Assembly (NCBI GenBank): GCA_027214345.1
Contig: JAPWHR010000006.1
Span: 186,001 to 250,000 of the forward strand
Direction: 5' to 3'
Origin: Comamonadaceae bacterium G21597-S1
GTDB lineage: Bacteria > Pseudomonadota > Gammaproteobacteria > Burkholderiales > Burkholderiaceae_C
Length of the DNA stretch: 64,000 nt
Positions 48,434 through 58,044 of this stretch are shown one piece after another. Position numbers and translations under genes: made by a program. The notes beneath the pieces are model-generated. The model did no database searches, had not been told where the DNA came from, and worked only from the letters and a program-made list of their open reading frames with translations. The first letter of the stretch is position 1. Every line of letters begins with the position of its first letter.

Positions 48434-49102
48434 ATGCCGACCGTCCTGATCACTGGTTGCGACACCGGACTGGGGCGCGCGTTCGCGCAGCAATATGCCC
48501 GTGACGGATGGAACGTCTGGGCCACCTACCGCAACCTGGCCAACAGCATCGCGGACGACCGCATCCGGCACGCGGCGCTGGACGTCACCGCGTTCGCGCA
48601 GTTCGACGCCCTGCGCGCGCAGGTGGGCGCCGAGCCGATCGACCTGCTGGTCTCCAACGCCGGCATCGGCCTGGACGTCGGCAAGCTCGGCGAACTCAAC
48701 TTCGACTACGTGCAGCGCATGTTGTCGGTCAACCTCGTGGGGGCGCTCAAGCTGGTCGAGACCTTCGTCGACAACGTCGCGGCCAGCCAGCTGCGGCGCA
48801 TCGTGCTGGTGACCAGCCGCATGGGATCGATCGAGTCCAACCTCAGTGGCGGCCACTACGGCTACCGCGCGAGCAAGGCCGGCCTGAACGCGGTCGGGCG
48901 CAGCCTGGCCATCGACCTGTACCCGCGCGGCGTGGCGGTGACGATGATCCATCCCGGCTGGGTCAGCACCCAGGGCGGGGGCCCCCAGGCACCGATGGAT
49001 GCGGACCAGAGCGTCGCGTCGATGCGCGACGTGGTCGCGCGCATGGGCAACCACGAGACCGGCAGCTTCGTCAGCTACGACGGCAGGAGCTTGCCATGGT
49101 GA
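48434..49102 (+). CDS. Short-chain dehydrogenase/reductase
   Basis: 222 aa. TGCDTGLG (7-14) binds the nucleotide, NAG at 75-77, catalytic S128, Y144 and K148 in YGYRASK. Closest in style to C-factor-like SDRs. AGGAGA seven bases upstream. Its stop overlaps the amidohydrolase start (ATGGTGA). NAD(P)-dependent oxidation or reduction of an alcohol/ketone; substrate unknown. Confidence 0.9.
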   Translation: MPTVLITGCDTGLGRAFAQQYARDGWNVWATYRNLANSIADDRIRHAALDVTAFAQFDALRAQVGAEPIDLLVSNAGIGLDVGKLGELNFDYVQRMLSVNLVGALKLVETFVDNVAASQLRRIVLVTSRMGSIESNLSGGHYGYRASKAGLNAVGRSLAIDLYPRGVAVTMIHPGWVSTQGGGPQAPMDADQSVASMRDVVARMGNHETGSFVSYDGRSLPW

Positions 49103-50289
49103 ACGACGACGCCGGTTTCGATGCCATCGTCGCGGGCGGACGCGTCATCGATCCGGCCAATGACGTCGATGCGCTGTGCGACATCGGCATCCGCGACGGC
49201 CGGGTCGCCGCGCTGGCGCCTGCGCTGCCGCGCCCGCCAGGCGTGACGATCCACGATGCCGGCGGCCTGCTGGTGGTGCCCGGCCTGATCGATCTGCACA
49301 CCCATGTCTACGCCAAGGCCACCTCGTACGGCGTCGATCCGGACCGGGTGGCGCTGCGCGCCCAGGTTGCCACCATGGTGGATGCGGGCAGTGCGGGAGC
49401 GGGCACCTATGCGGGTTTCCATTCCTTCGTGATCGAGCCGGCCCGTACCCGGGTGCTGGCCTTTTTGAACATCTCGTTTCCCGGCATCTTCGCGTTCGAC
49501 CGCGACGTCATGGTCGGCGAGGCGGCGCACCACACGCTGCTGCACGTGCCGCGCTGCGTGGAGGTCGCGCGTGCGCACGCGGACTCGGTCGTGGGCATCA
49601 AGGTGCGCCTGGGTGGTGCCGTCTCCGGCGACCTGGGCCTGCAGGCACTGGACAAAGCCCAGCAGGCGGCGGCCGAACTCGGGCTGCCGGTCATGTGCCA
49701 CGTCGGTCGCCCGCCGCCGGGCTACGCGGAAATCGTCGATCGCCTGCGACCGGGCGACATCCTGACCCATTGTTTCCGGCCGGCGCCGAACGCGCCGGTG
49801 GACGACGCGCGCAAGGTGTTGCCGTCGGTGCGCGCGGCGCGCCGGCGCGGCGTGTTGTTCGACATCGGACACGGCATGGGGGCCTTCGGTTTCGACAGCG
49901 CCGAGGCGGCGCTGGCCGACGGATTCGCGCCGGACACGATCTCCAGCGACGTGCACGGCCTCAGCGTCGACGGACCCGCCTACGACCTGTTGCACACGAT
50001 GAACAAGTTGCTCAACTGCGGCATGCCGGTGCACGACGTGGTGCGCACCGTCACCGTGGCGCCGGCCCGGGCCATCGGGCGGCCACAGCTCGGCCAACTG
50101 GCGGTGGGCGCCTGTGCCGACCTCGCGTTGTTCCGGCTGGCGGAGGTGGCGCTGCGTTTCGTCGACGTGACCGGTGCGTACCGCGACAGCGCGCGGCTGC
50201 TCAAGCCCGCCGGCATGTTGCGAGCCGGGCGCTGGTGCGATGCACAGCCGCGGCCATGGGAATTCCCGCGCATGGCCGATGGCGGTTGA
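49096..50289 (+). CDS. Amidohydrolase/deacetylase-family metallohydrolase
   Basis: 397 aa, TIM-barrel amidohydrolase with a two-metal centre: DLHTH (H68, H70), carboxylated lysine K169 in GIKVRL, H202, H225 and D285 in SSDVHG. Pattern fits the dihydroorotase/D-aminoacylase-like COG3964 group, where related enzymes hydrolyse acetyl-(R)-hydroxyacid esters or N-acyl compounds. AGGAG six bases before the ATG. Likely opens or deacylates an intermediate of the island. Confidence 0.87.
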   Translation: MVNDDAGFDAIVAGGRVIDPANDVDALCDIGIRDGRVAALAPALPRPPGVTIHDAGGLLVVPGLIDLHTHVYAKATSYGVDPDRVALRAQVATMVDAGSAGAGTYAGFHSFVIEPARTRVLAFLNISFPGIFAFDRDVMVGEAAHHTLLHVPRCVEVARAHADSVVGIKVRLGGAVSGDLGLQALDKAQQAAAELGLPVMCHVGRPPPGYAEIVDRLRPGDILTHCFRPAPNAPVDDARKVLPSVRAARRRGVLFDIGHGMGAFGFDSAEAALADGFAPDTISSDVHGLSVDGPAYDLLHTMNKLLNCGMPVHDVVRTVTVAPARAIGRPQLGQLAVGACADLALFRLAEVALRFVDVTGAYRDSARLLKPAGMLRAGRWCDAQPRPWEFPRMADGG

Positions 50290-50346
50290 GCGCGCGGCTG
50301 CCGCCCGCCGGATGCGCCGGGCCGGATTTCAACTCAGGAGCAGACC

Positions 50347-51390
50347 ATGACACATTCATCACCATCGACATCGATCCCGCCGACACGGATCGCGATCGCC
50401 GGTTTCGGCGCCTGGGGCCAGATGCATGCCAAGGCGATCGCCGCGATCGACGGAGCGCACGTGGCCGCGGTGCTCGCGCGCAGCGACGCGGCGCGCACGG
50501 TGGCGCGCGATCTGGTGCCGCAGGCGGCCGTCGTCGACGACCTGGACGCGTTGCTGGCCCTCGAGGGGATCGACGTGGTCAACGTCACCTTGCCCAACCA
50601 TCTGCATGCGGCCACGGCGGTACGCGCGCTCGATGCCGGCCGGCATGTGTTTCTCGAGAAACCCATGGGTCTGGACCTGGCCGAATGCGATGCGGTGGCG
50701 GATGCCGCGCAGCGCAATGCGCGGCAGGTGGCGGTGAACTACGAGTTGCGGGTGTCGCGCCAGTGGGGCCTGGTGCGCGAGCAGATTGCACAGGGTGCGC
50801 TGGGCGCGGTGCGCTACCAGCACCTGACGCTGTTCCGCAAGCCGTTTCGCACCGGCGCCGGCGGATGGCGCTACGACCCGGCCCGTGTCGGCTCCTGGGT
50901 GCTCGAGGAACTGGTGCATTTCATCGACCTGGTGCTCTGGTATGCCGAGGCTGACGGCATGCCGTGCCGGGTCTCGGCCTTCGGCGGCGATCCGAACCAG
51001 CCGTTGGCCGATTTCCAGACCGTGGTGCTGCAATGGCCCAGCGGGGCGACGGCCGTGCTCAGCCAGTGCCTGGGCGGCTTCGAACACCATACCGTGCTCG
51101 AGGTGGCCGGCAGCCAGGGCGCCTTGCGCACCTGGTGGAGCGGGGCGATGGATCGCACCACGACACCGAGCTTCGACATGAAGCTGCGCCGCGGCGACAC
51201 CGATGCGGTGTCGCTCGAGATCCCGCTGTCCGGCGAGGTGTTCGAGCTGGAGGAACATCTGCGCCAGGCGTACACCGGCTTTGCCCAGGGCCGCTCGGTG
51301 ATGTCGCCGCAGCAGGCGCGTCCCAGCATCGTCGTCGCGCTGGCGGTCGACCGGGCACTGCGCGAAGGGCGCGCCATCGAACTGGCCTGA
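50347..51390 (+). CDS. Gfo/Idh/MocA-family oxidoreductase
   Basis: 347 aa. Rossmann motif AIAGFGAWGQMHAKAI, NVTLPNHLHAATA, EKPMGLDLAECDAV (EKP) and C-terminal alpha/beta domain with GGWRYDPARVGSWVLEELVHFIDL (catalytic His region). NAD(P)-dependent dehydrogenase of a sugar- or polyol-like substrate by family. Last gene of the island, 57 bases after the amidohydrolase. Confidence 0.9.
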   Translation: MTHSSPSTSIPPTRIAIAGFGAWGQMHAKAIAAIDGAHVAAVLARSDAARTVARDLVPQAAVVDDLDALLALEGIDVVNVTLPNHLHAATAVRALDAGRHVFLEKPMGLDLAECDAVADAAQRNARQVAVNYELRVSRQWGLVREQIAQGALGAVRYQHLTLFRKPFRTGAGGWRYDPARVGSWVLEELVHFIDLVLWYAEADGMPCRVSAFGGDPNQPLADFQTVVLQWPSGATAVLSQCLGGFEHHTVLEVAGSQGALRTWWSGAMDRTTTPSFDMKLRRGDTDAVSLEIPLSGEVFELEEHLRQAYTGFAQGRSVMSPQQARPSIVVALAVDRALREGRAIELA

Positions 51391-51414
51391 GCGCGGGCGC
51401 GTGCCGCGCGGGCC

Positions 51415-52632
51415 TCAGCCCAGGCTCGCGTGGATATGCTCGCGCAATCGCGGGTAGATCTGCTGGTTCCACTTGCGCCCGCTGAACACGCCGTAGTGGC
51501 CGACGCCGGTCTGGACGTGATGCGTCTTGCGGTACGGGCGGATGTTCGGGCACAGGTCCTGGGCGGCGACGGTCTGCCCGATGGCGCAGATGTCGTCGCG
51601 TTCGCCTTCGACCGTCATCAGCGCGGTGCGGCGGATCGCCGCCGGGTCGACGGTGCGCCCGCGGTATTGCAACACGCCGCGCGCCAGGTCACAGGTCTGG
51701 AACACCTTTTCCACCGTCTCGAGGTAGAACTCGGCCGGCAGGTCGTTGACGGCCAGGTATTCGTCGTAGAACACGCGGATCGCGTCGGCCTTGTCCAGCT
51801 CGCCTTCGACGAGGTACCGATACAGGTCCTTGAAGGCATTCTGGTGCCGTTCCAGGTTCATGCTCATGAAGGCGCCGAGCTGCACGAATCCCGGATAGAC
51901 CCGGCGCATGCAGCCCTTGTGCGGCAGCGGCACCGTGCTGATCACGTTCTTTTCGAACCACGCGATCGGCTTGCTCGTGGCCAGCGTGTTGACGGCGGTC
52001 GGGTTGACGCGGCAATCGACCGGGCCGGCCATCAGCGTCAGGCTGCGCGGTTGGGCCGGGTCGTCGTCTTCGGCCATCAGCGCGGTGGCCGCGAGCGCGG
52101 CCACGCAGGGCTGGCACACGGCGACCACATGGGTGCCGGGGCCGATCGCGCGGATGTAGCGCATCATGTGGTCGATGTAGTCATCCAGTCCGAACCCGCC
52201 TTCGCGCAGGTGGACGTCGCGCGCGTTGTGCCAGTCCGTGATGTAAACGTCGTGGTCCTGCAGCAAGGTGCGCGTGGTTTCGCGCAGCAGCGTCGCGAAG
52301 TGGCCGGACAGCGGGGCCACCAGCAATACCGGCGGCTGCCCGGCGGAGGCGCTGCCGTGCTTGCGGAAATGCAGCAGGCTGCCGAACGGCAGTCGCATCA
52401 CGGTGTGTTCCGTGACCGCGATCACCTGCTCGCCCACGCACACGCTGTCGATGCCGAAGGCCGGCCGGGAATGCGTCAATCGCATGCGCGAGAACACGTC
52501 CATGGACGCCGCCGTCCTGCGCAGCAACGAACCTTCGGTGTTGCCGAGCCAGAACGTGGCGGCGACGCCTTGCGCGAGCAGGCGAAGGGGGGACAGGAGG
52601 TCGGACTGTGTCTGGTAGGCCTGGTACAACAT
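51415..52632 (-). CDS. phaZ: Intracellular polyhydroxyalkanoate depolymerase
   Basis: 405 aa, alpha/beta hydrolase. VCQPC (C173) replaces the usual lipase box serine, as in PhaZ of Cupriavidus, with a C-terminal GVGHYGVFSGRKW histidine region. It mobilises stored PHB/PHA granules. AGGAA six bases before ATG. Divergent from the glutathione transferase gene. Confidence 0.92.
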   Translation of the reverse strand: MLYQAYQTQSDLLSPLRLLAQGVAATFWLGNTEGSLLRRTAASMDVFSRMRLTHSRPAFGIDSVCVGEQVIAVTEHTVMRLPFGSLLHFRKHGSASAGQPPVLLVAPLSGHFATLLRETTRTLLQDHDVYITDWHNARDVHLREGGFGLDDYIDHMMRYIRAIGPGTHVVAVCQPCVAALAATALMAEDDDPAQPRSLTLMAGPVDCRVNPTAVNTLATSKPIAWFEKNVISTVPLPHKGCMRRVYPGFVQLGAFMSMNLERHQNAFKDLYRYLVEGELDKADAIRVFYDEYLAVNDLPAEFYLETVEKVFQTCDLARGVLQYRGRTVDPAAIRRTALMTVEGERDDICAIGQTVAAQDLCPNIRPYRKTHHVQTGVGHYGVFSGRKWNQQIYPRLREHIHASLG

Positions 52633-52787
52633 GGGATTCCTGATTCTGAACGGTCGATGCGGGACCCGGACCTGTGCCCTGCAGGCAAGTTGCGGGCCAG
52701 TACGTGGACCTGTGGCAGGCCATGCTGGCGACTGGCACAAGGCTTGCAAGGCCGAGTGCCATCGACATCCCCCTTCAGGAGAGAACC

Positions 52788-53444
52788 GTGGCCAAGGCCG
52801 TGCTCACCATCAGCAGCAAGAACTACGGCGCCTGGTCGTTGCGGGGCTGGTTGCTGGCCCGGCTGGCCGGCCTGGATTTCACGGAGCACGTGATTCCGCC
52901 GGACGACCCGGACATGAAGGCCGAGATGCTGCTGCTGTCGGCCTCGATGCGGGTGCCGTCCCTGCGGCACAACGGCGTCGAGGTCTGGGACACGCTGGCG
53001 ATCGCCGAATACCTCAACGAGATCAAGCCGCAGGCCAGGCTGCTGCCTGCCGGCGTCAAGGACCGTGCGCATTGCCGCGCGGTGTGCGGCGAGATGCATT
53101 CGGGATTCGCGTCCATGCGCGGCGCATTGCCGATGAACATCAAGGCCCGGTTTCCCGGCTTCACCGTCTGGTCGCGCGCGCAGACCGACATCGACCGGGT
53201 ATTGTCGATCTGGCAGGAATGCCTGACCCGCTACGGCGGGCCCTTCCTGTTCGGCAAGACGCCGACGGTGGCCGATGCCATGTATGCGCCGGTGGTCACG
53301 CGGTTCCTGACCTACGACGTGCCCGTCGATGCGCAGGCGGCGGCCTACTGCAAGCACATCATGGCGCTGCCGGCGATGCAGGAATGGGTGACGGCCGCCA
53401 AGGCGGAGCCCGACGAGATCGACGAACTGGATGCCGAGTTCTGA
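52788..53444 (+). CDS. Glutathione S-transferase family protein
   Basis: 218 aa from GTG 52788, which has AGGAG six bases upstream. N-terminal thioredoxin-like fold SSKNYGAWSLRGWLLARLAGLDF and MRVPSLRHNGVEVWDTLAIAEYLNE; all-helical C-terminal domain with FLFGKTPTVADAMYAPVVTR. Substrate unknown. Confidence 0.88.
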   Translation: MAKAVLTISSKNYGAWSLRGWLLARLAGLDFTEHVIPPDDPDMKAEMLLLSASMRVPSLRHNGVEVWDTLAIAEYLNEIKPQARLLPAGVKDRAHCRAVCGEMHSGFASMRGALPMNIKARFPGFTVWSRAQTDIDRVLSIWQECLTRYGGPFLFGKTPTVADAMYAPVVTRFLTYDVPVDAQAAAYCKHIMALPAMQEWVTAAKAEPDEIDELDAEF

Positions 53445-53480
53445 GGCGGCCCCGCGGCGCCGACACGCCGCCGGCGGGTG

Positions 53481-53918
53481 TCAGGCGGCGTTTGCCCGGG
53501 GCCAGGGCGTGGGCGCCGGTACCTCGGCGGCCGGCGCCACGTCGATCGACTTGAAGTCCGCCGGCGAGACGATCTCCAGGTATTCCATGTCGGGCGAATA
53601 GTCGAACAGGTAATGCCGAACGCCCGGACGCTGGTGCACGCAGTCACCCGCCTCCACCAGCGTCTCCTGGTCCTCGTACATGAAGCGGGCCCAGCCCTTG
53701 AGCATGATGACGATCTGGAAGTCCGCCTCATGGCGGTGCCACCCCGTGCCTTGTGCTGGTGCCATGTTGGCCCGAACAAGGTGCGCGATCACCTTGCCAT
53801 GGGTGGCCTTGGCGATGCCCAGGTCGCGGTACAGGAAAAAGTCGCGCAGACCTCCCGACACATAAGGGGTGTCGTTCGCCTTTACATGGGAAAACTCGGT
53901 GCTTGTGGCATCTGTCAT
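53481..53918 (-). CDS. Single-domain cupin protein
   Basis: 145 aa. Cupin motif 1 GTGWHRHEADFQIVIMLKG (H61, H63) and motif 2 HQRPGVRHYLFDY (H102). It likely binds a metal and a small ligand. GGAGG precedes the ATG. Divergent from the PEP-CTERM gene. Function unknown. Confidence 0.85.
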   Translation of the reverse strand: MTDATSTEFSHVKANDTPYVSGGLRDFFLYRDLGIAKATHGKVIAHLVRANMAPAQGTGWHRHEADFQIVIMLKGWARFMYEDQETLVEAGDCVHQRPGVRHYLFDYSPDMEYLEIVSPADFKSIDVAPAAEVPAPTPWPRANAA

Positions 53919-54151
53919 GAGAACCTCCGCGTCGGTTGATGGTGCACGGGTCGTGCCCCGCAGTACGGCTAGCAGGTTCTGTTCCAGCGCCGATCGATGC
54001 CGATCGCGGAACTTTGCACGTGCACGATGGCGCGAATCGTGTTATTCCTGCTCCCGTGGCGCACGATGCAACCGGGTCGGTCGGCGTCACTCCCTGGCCA
54101 GTCCGGGCGTGGTGCGCTCGGCCGTGCGACCCGGCGATTGAAGGAGTCACC

Positions 54152-54967
54152 ATGACACGACTGCAAGGGCAGCTGGCCGCCATCGTCGGCGGTGTCGCGC
54201 TCGGATGCGCCCCATCCGCTTCGGCGCAGACCGTCATCGCGCTGGAGAATCCCGGCTTCGAGGCCGATGGGGCGCCGATCGGCGGTTTCCCGGTGCTGGT
54301 TCCCCAGGGCTGGAGCTTGTACGACCCGGCGGGCATCGTCGACCAGAACCACAATGCCGTGGGGGTGTTGCGCCCCGAGGGCACGACGTTTTTTGCCGAA
54401 CCCGTTCCGGAAGGCAACAACGTTGCGCTGATCTACCTCGAGCAGCGCGCCGGCACCATCGTGGCCGGCGACCCGGTCGGGCTGGTCGGCAGCTTCGCCG
54501 GCGTGGCGCAGCCTGATACGCGTTATACGTTGACGGTCCAGGTCGGCAACATCGCCTCCGGCACTGGGTTGGGCGGGTACGCCGGATTCGGTTTCTCCGA
54601 CCTGTCGGGATTTCCGGGCTACCGTGTCGAGTTGCTGGCCGGCGGACAGGTGGTGGCGGTCGATGACAACAGCCTGGGCCTTGCCATCGGCGAAGGGCAG
54701 TTCATGGCCACCAGCGTTGCGTGGACGGTCGCGGCCGGCGATGCCCGGGTCGGCAGTGTCTTGGGCGTGCGCCTGGTCAATCTCAACGCGTTCGGCAACC
54801 TGGACGAACGTGCGCGCGAGGTCGACTTCGATCAGGTGCAGCTGGTGGCCACGGCCGTGCCCGAACCATCGATGGTCGCGTTGTGGATGGGAGGCCTGGC
54901 TGCATGCCTGGTCCTGCGCGGTCGCCGGCGGCTGCGGCCACTCGTCCAGCCGACGGCCACGGACTGA
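54152..54967 (+). CDS. PEP-CTERM protein
   Basis: 271 aa. AAGGAG five bases before ATG, signal peptide to ASAQ, then a beta-sandwich with ENPGFEADGAPIGGFP and an AIGEGQFMATS region typical of PEP-CTERM carbohydrate-binding-like domains. C-terminal VPEPSMVALWMGGLAACLVL and RGRRRLR sorting signal, with about 13 extra residues after the basic cluster. Surface/exopolysaccharide location expected. Confidence 0.83.
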   Translation: MTRLQGQLAAIVGGVALGCAPSASAQTVIALENPGFEADGAPIGGFPVLVPQGWSLYDPAGIVDQNHNAVGVLRPEGTTFFAEPVPEGNNVALIYLEQRAGTIVAGDPVGLVGSFAGVAQPDTRYTLTVQVGNIASGTGLGGYAGFGFSDLSGFPGYRVELLAGGQVVAVDDNSLGLAIGEGQFMATSVAWTVAAGDARVGSVLGVRLVNLNAFGNLDERAREVDFDQVQLVATAVPEPSMVALWMGGLAACLVLRGRRRLRPLVQPTATD

Positions 54968-55083
54968 TCCCCGCACCACCACGGCGGCGGCCCGCGCCGG
55001 CTCTGGCCACAATCGGATGCCAGATGCGTGGCGGTTGCGGCCCGCAGCCTGCGCAATGAAACGGTATCCAGACAGGGGACGAC

Positions 55084-56997
55084 ATGGCCAAGGATTTTTC
55101 TGCGATGGAGGACAGCAACCGCTCATCCAATCCATCGATCCACGCGGTTTCCGATCCGGCGCGCCGGGTGGTGTTGCGCGGCGGTGCCGCCACGGCCCTG
55201 GTGGCACTGCTGGCGCCGATGGCCGGTTGCGCCGTGTCCGCCGGTACGGCGGCGGCGAGCGGCCCCAGGCTGGGCTTCACCGGCATACCGCCCGGTGCCG
55301 GCGATACGCTGGTCGTGCCCGAGGGCTACGTGGCCCAGGCGATTGCCGCCTGGGGCGAGCCGATCGGCATTCCCGGCAACATGCCGGCGTTCCGCTTCGA
55401 TGCGTCGAACAGCGCCGCCGAGCAGGCGGTGCAGATGGGCATGCACCATGACGGCGTCGCGTTTTTTCCGCTGGCGGGGAGTTCTTCGCACGGCCTGATC
55501 GCCATCAACCATGAATACACCGACGACGGACTGCTGCACGTGGACGGCTTCAGCGCCATGAACGCCGAGAAGGTCCGCAAGTCGCAGAACGCGCACGGCC
55601 TGTCGGTCTACGAAGTCCGGCGCCAGGGCGACGGCTGGCAGATGGTGCGTCCGTCGCGGTATGCGCGGCGCTTCACGATGGACACGCCGTTCATGGTGCA
55701 GGGCCCGGCCGCCGGCCACCCGATGATGCGCACGGCGGCCGATCCGGCCGGCCGCACCGTGCGCGGCACGCTGAACAACTGCGCCAGCAGCCAGACGCCA
55801 TGGGGCACCTACCTGTCGGGTGAAGAGAACTGGATGGGGTATTTCGGTCACGGCGAGACGATCGATGCCCACCAGCGGCGCTGGGGCGCGCGCAAGGATG
55901 GCGCCTACCGCTGGGACCGGTTCGATGCGCGTTTCGACGCGGCGAAGAACCCGAACGAACCGAACCGTTTCGGCTGGGTGGTCGAGGTCGACCCGATGGA
56001 TCCGGCCAGCACCCCGGTCAAGCGCACTGCGCTCGGCCGTGCCGCGCATGAAGGCGCCTGGGTGGCGGTGACCCGCGACGGCCGCGCGGTCGTGTATTCG
56101 GGCGAGGACGCGCGGTTCGAATACATCTACCGTTTCGTCAGCCGCGACCGCATCGCGCCGGGCGGCGCCCGGGCCAACCGGGAACTGCTGGACCACGGCG
56201 TGTTGTCGGTGGCGCGCTTCGATGCCGACGGCCGTGGCCAATGGATACCGCTGGTGCATGGCCAGGGCCCGCTGACCGCGGCCAACGGTTTCGCCGACCA
56301 GGGCGAGGTGCTGATCAAGGCGCGCCAGGCCAGCGACCTGCTTGGCGCCACGAAGATGGACCGGCCCGAGTGGCTGGCGATCGACAAGTCCAGCGGCTGG
56401 GTCTATTGCACACTCACCAACAACAGCCAGCGCGGCGGCAACAACCGCCCCGGCGTCGACGCGGCCAATCCGCGCGCCAACAACACCATGGGCCAGATCA
56501 TCCGCTGGAAGGAGGACGGCGACTTCGACGGCGCCCGGTTCCAGTGGAACCATCTGTTGCTGGCCGGCGACCCGGCCAATGAGCGGCCCGAGGCCCGCGG
56601 CAACATCCGGGGCGACATCTTCGGGTGCCCGGACGGCATCGGATTCGATCCGCGCGGCGTGTTGTGGATCCAGACCGACGCCGGTGCCAGCCAGATGAAC
56701 CAGGGCGAGTTCCGCAACATCGGCAATAACCAGATGCTGGCGTGCGACCCGGCCACCGGCGAGACGCGGCGTTTTCTGACCGCGCCGACCCACAGCGAGG
56801 TCACCGGCGTGAGTTTCACGCCGGACGGGCGCACCCTGTTCATCAGCATCCAGCACCCGGGCGAGACGCCGGGCGGACGCAGCGACCCGGCCGAGCCGGA
56901 TAAATATTCGAACTGGCCGGACTACCGTGCCGACGGGCGGCCGCGGTCGGCGACGGTGGTGATTCGCAAGAAGGATGGCGGGCTGATCGGGACGTGA
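55084..56997 (+). CDS. PhoX-family (DUF839) phosphatase-like protein, Tat-exported
   Basis: 637 aa. Twin-arginine region DPARRVVLRGG (R27-R28) and a lipobox-like MAGC (C49) suggest a Tat-exported, possibly lipidated, periplasmic protein. PhoX-type features include LIAINHEYTDDGLL, NNCASSQTPWGTYLSGEENW, PDGIGFDPRGVLWIQTD and SNWPDYRADGRPRSATVVIRKKDGG. PhoX enzymes are Ca/Fe alkaline phosphatases. No Pho box was seen upstream. Confidence 0.88.
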   Translation: MAKDFSAMEDSNRSSNPSIHAVSDPARRVVLRGGAATALVALLAPMAGCAVSAGTAAASGPRLGFTGIPPGAGDTLVVPEGYVAQAIAAWGEPIGIPGNMPAFRFDASNSAAEQAVQMGMHHDGVAFFPLAGSSSHGLIAINHEYTDDGLLHVDGFSAMNAEKVRKSQNAHGLSVYEVRRQGDGWQMVRPSRYARRFTMDTPFMVQGPAAGHPMMRTAADPAGRTVRGTLNNCASSQTPWGTYLSGEENWMGYFGHGETIDAHQRRWGARKDGAYRWDRFDARFDAAKNPNEPNRFGWVVEVDPMDPASTPVKRTALGRAAHEGAWVAVTRDGRAVVYSGEDARFEYIYRFVSRDRIAPGGARANRELLDHGVLSVARFDADGRGQWIPLVHGQGPLTAANGFADQGEVLIKARQASDLLGATKMDRPEWLAIDKSSGWVYCTLTNNSQRGGNNRPGVDAANPRANNTMGQIIRWKEDGDFDGARFQWNHLLLAGDPANERPEARGNIRGDIFGCPDGIGFDPRGVLWIQTDAGASQMNQGEFRNIGNNQMLACDPATGETRRFLTAPTHSEVTGVSFTPDGRTLFISIQHPGETPGGRSDPAEPDKYSNWPDYRADGRPRSATVVIRKKDGGLIGT

Positions 56998-57031
56998 TGT
57001 CCTGGCGTGCCTGTCGGCCGCCTGGGCCGGC

Positions 57032-57970
57032 TCAGCCCTTGGCTACCGTCGCATGCCCCCCGAATCCCTTGCGCATCAGCGACAGCAGCTTGTTGCCGGT
57101 GTCGGCCTTGCCCTGGGAGCTGAAACGCGCCATCAACGCGGCGGCGATCACCGGCACCGGCGTGCCCTGGCGGATGGATTCGTCGACCGTCCAGCGGCCT
57201 TCGCCGGAGTCGGCGACGACCGGGGCGACGGAGTCCATCGCCGACGGGTCCTGCAGCGCGGTCGTGGTCAGGTCGAGCAGCCAGGAGCGCACGACACTGC
57301 CGTGGCGCCAGGTCTCGGCCACGGCGCCCAGGTCGGGCGTGAGCTCCGGCCGGCCGGCCATCAAGGCAAAACCCTCGGCGTAGGCCTGCATCATTCCGTA
57401 TTCGATGCCGTTGTGGACCATCTTGGTGAAGTGGCCGGCCCCGCTCGGGCCACAATGCAGCCAGCCGCGGTCCGGCGCGGGTGCCAGGGCCCGGAACAGC
57501 GGCGTGAGCAGGTCGATCGCCTCTTGCTCGCCACCGGCCATCAGGCAATATCCTTCGGCCAGGCCCCAGACGCCGCCGGACACGCCGCAGTCGACAAAGT
57601 CGATGCCGCGGGCCTTCCAGTGCCGGGCGCGCTGCTGCGAGTCCAGGTAGTTGGCGTTGCCGCCGTCGACCAGCACGTCGCCCGGCTGCAACAACGACTC
57701 GAGTGCGAGCAGCGTCTGTTCGGTGATGGCGCCGGCGGGCAGCATCAGCCACACCAGGCGCCGGCCCGACTGCGCCTGCACGCTGGCGGCCAGCTCGGCA
57801 TGCAGTTGCACCCCGGTCTCGCCGGACAAGGCCTCGCGGGCTTCGGCCGACGGGTCGAATCCATGCACGGTCAGGCCGGCGCGCGCCAGGCGCCGCGCCA
57901 TGTTGGCGCCCATGCGGCCGAGGCCGACGATGGTGGGGGTGGGAAGGTTGGCAGTCGAGGTTGGGTTCAT
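57032..57970 (-). CDS. 6-phosphogluconate dehydrogenase family (GndA-like, short form)
   Basis: 312 aa. NAD(P) motif GLGRMG (16-21), substrate SGG (131-133), catalytic K183 with N187 and E190. The short form is typical of the NAD-preferring GndA/YqeC type. Oxidises 6-phosphogluconate with decarboxylation. Last gene of the minus-strand aldo-keto reductase / MFS / 6PGDH set. Confidence 0.9.
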   Translation of the reverse strand: MNPTSTANLPTPTIVGLGRMGANMARRLARAGLTVHGFDPSAEAREALSGETGVQLHAELAASVQAQSGRRLVWLMLPAGAITEQTLLALESLLQPGDVLVDGGNANYLDSQQRARHWKARGIDFVDCGVSGGVWGLAEGYCLMAGGEQEAIDLLTPLFRALAPAPDRGWLHCGPSGAGHFTKMVHNGIEYGMMQAYAEGFALMAGRPELTPDLGAVAETWRHGSVVRSWLLDLTTTALQDPSAMDSVAPVVADSGEGRWTVDESIRQGTPVPVIAAALMARFSSQGKADTGNKLLSLMRKGFGGHATVAKG

Positions 57971-58044
57971 GGTCGGGCCTGCAGGTGCGGTCGGCGGTGG
58001 AGTGGCGGGGCGGTGTCGGTGTCGGCGAGGGGGGGTGGAGGCCC

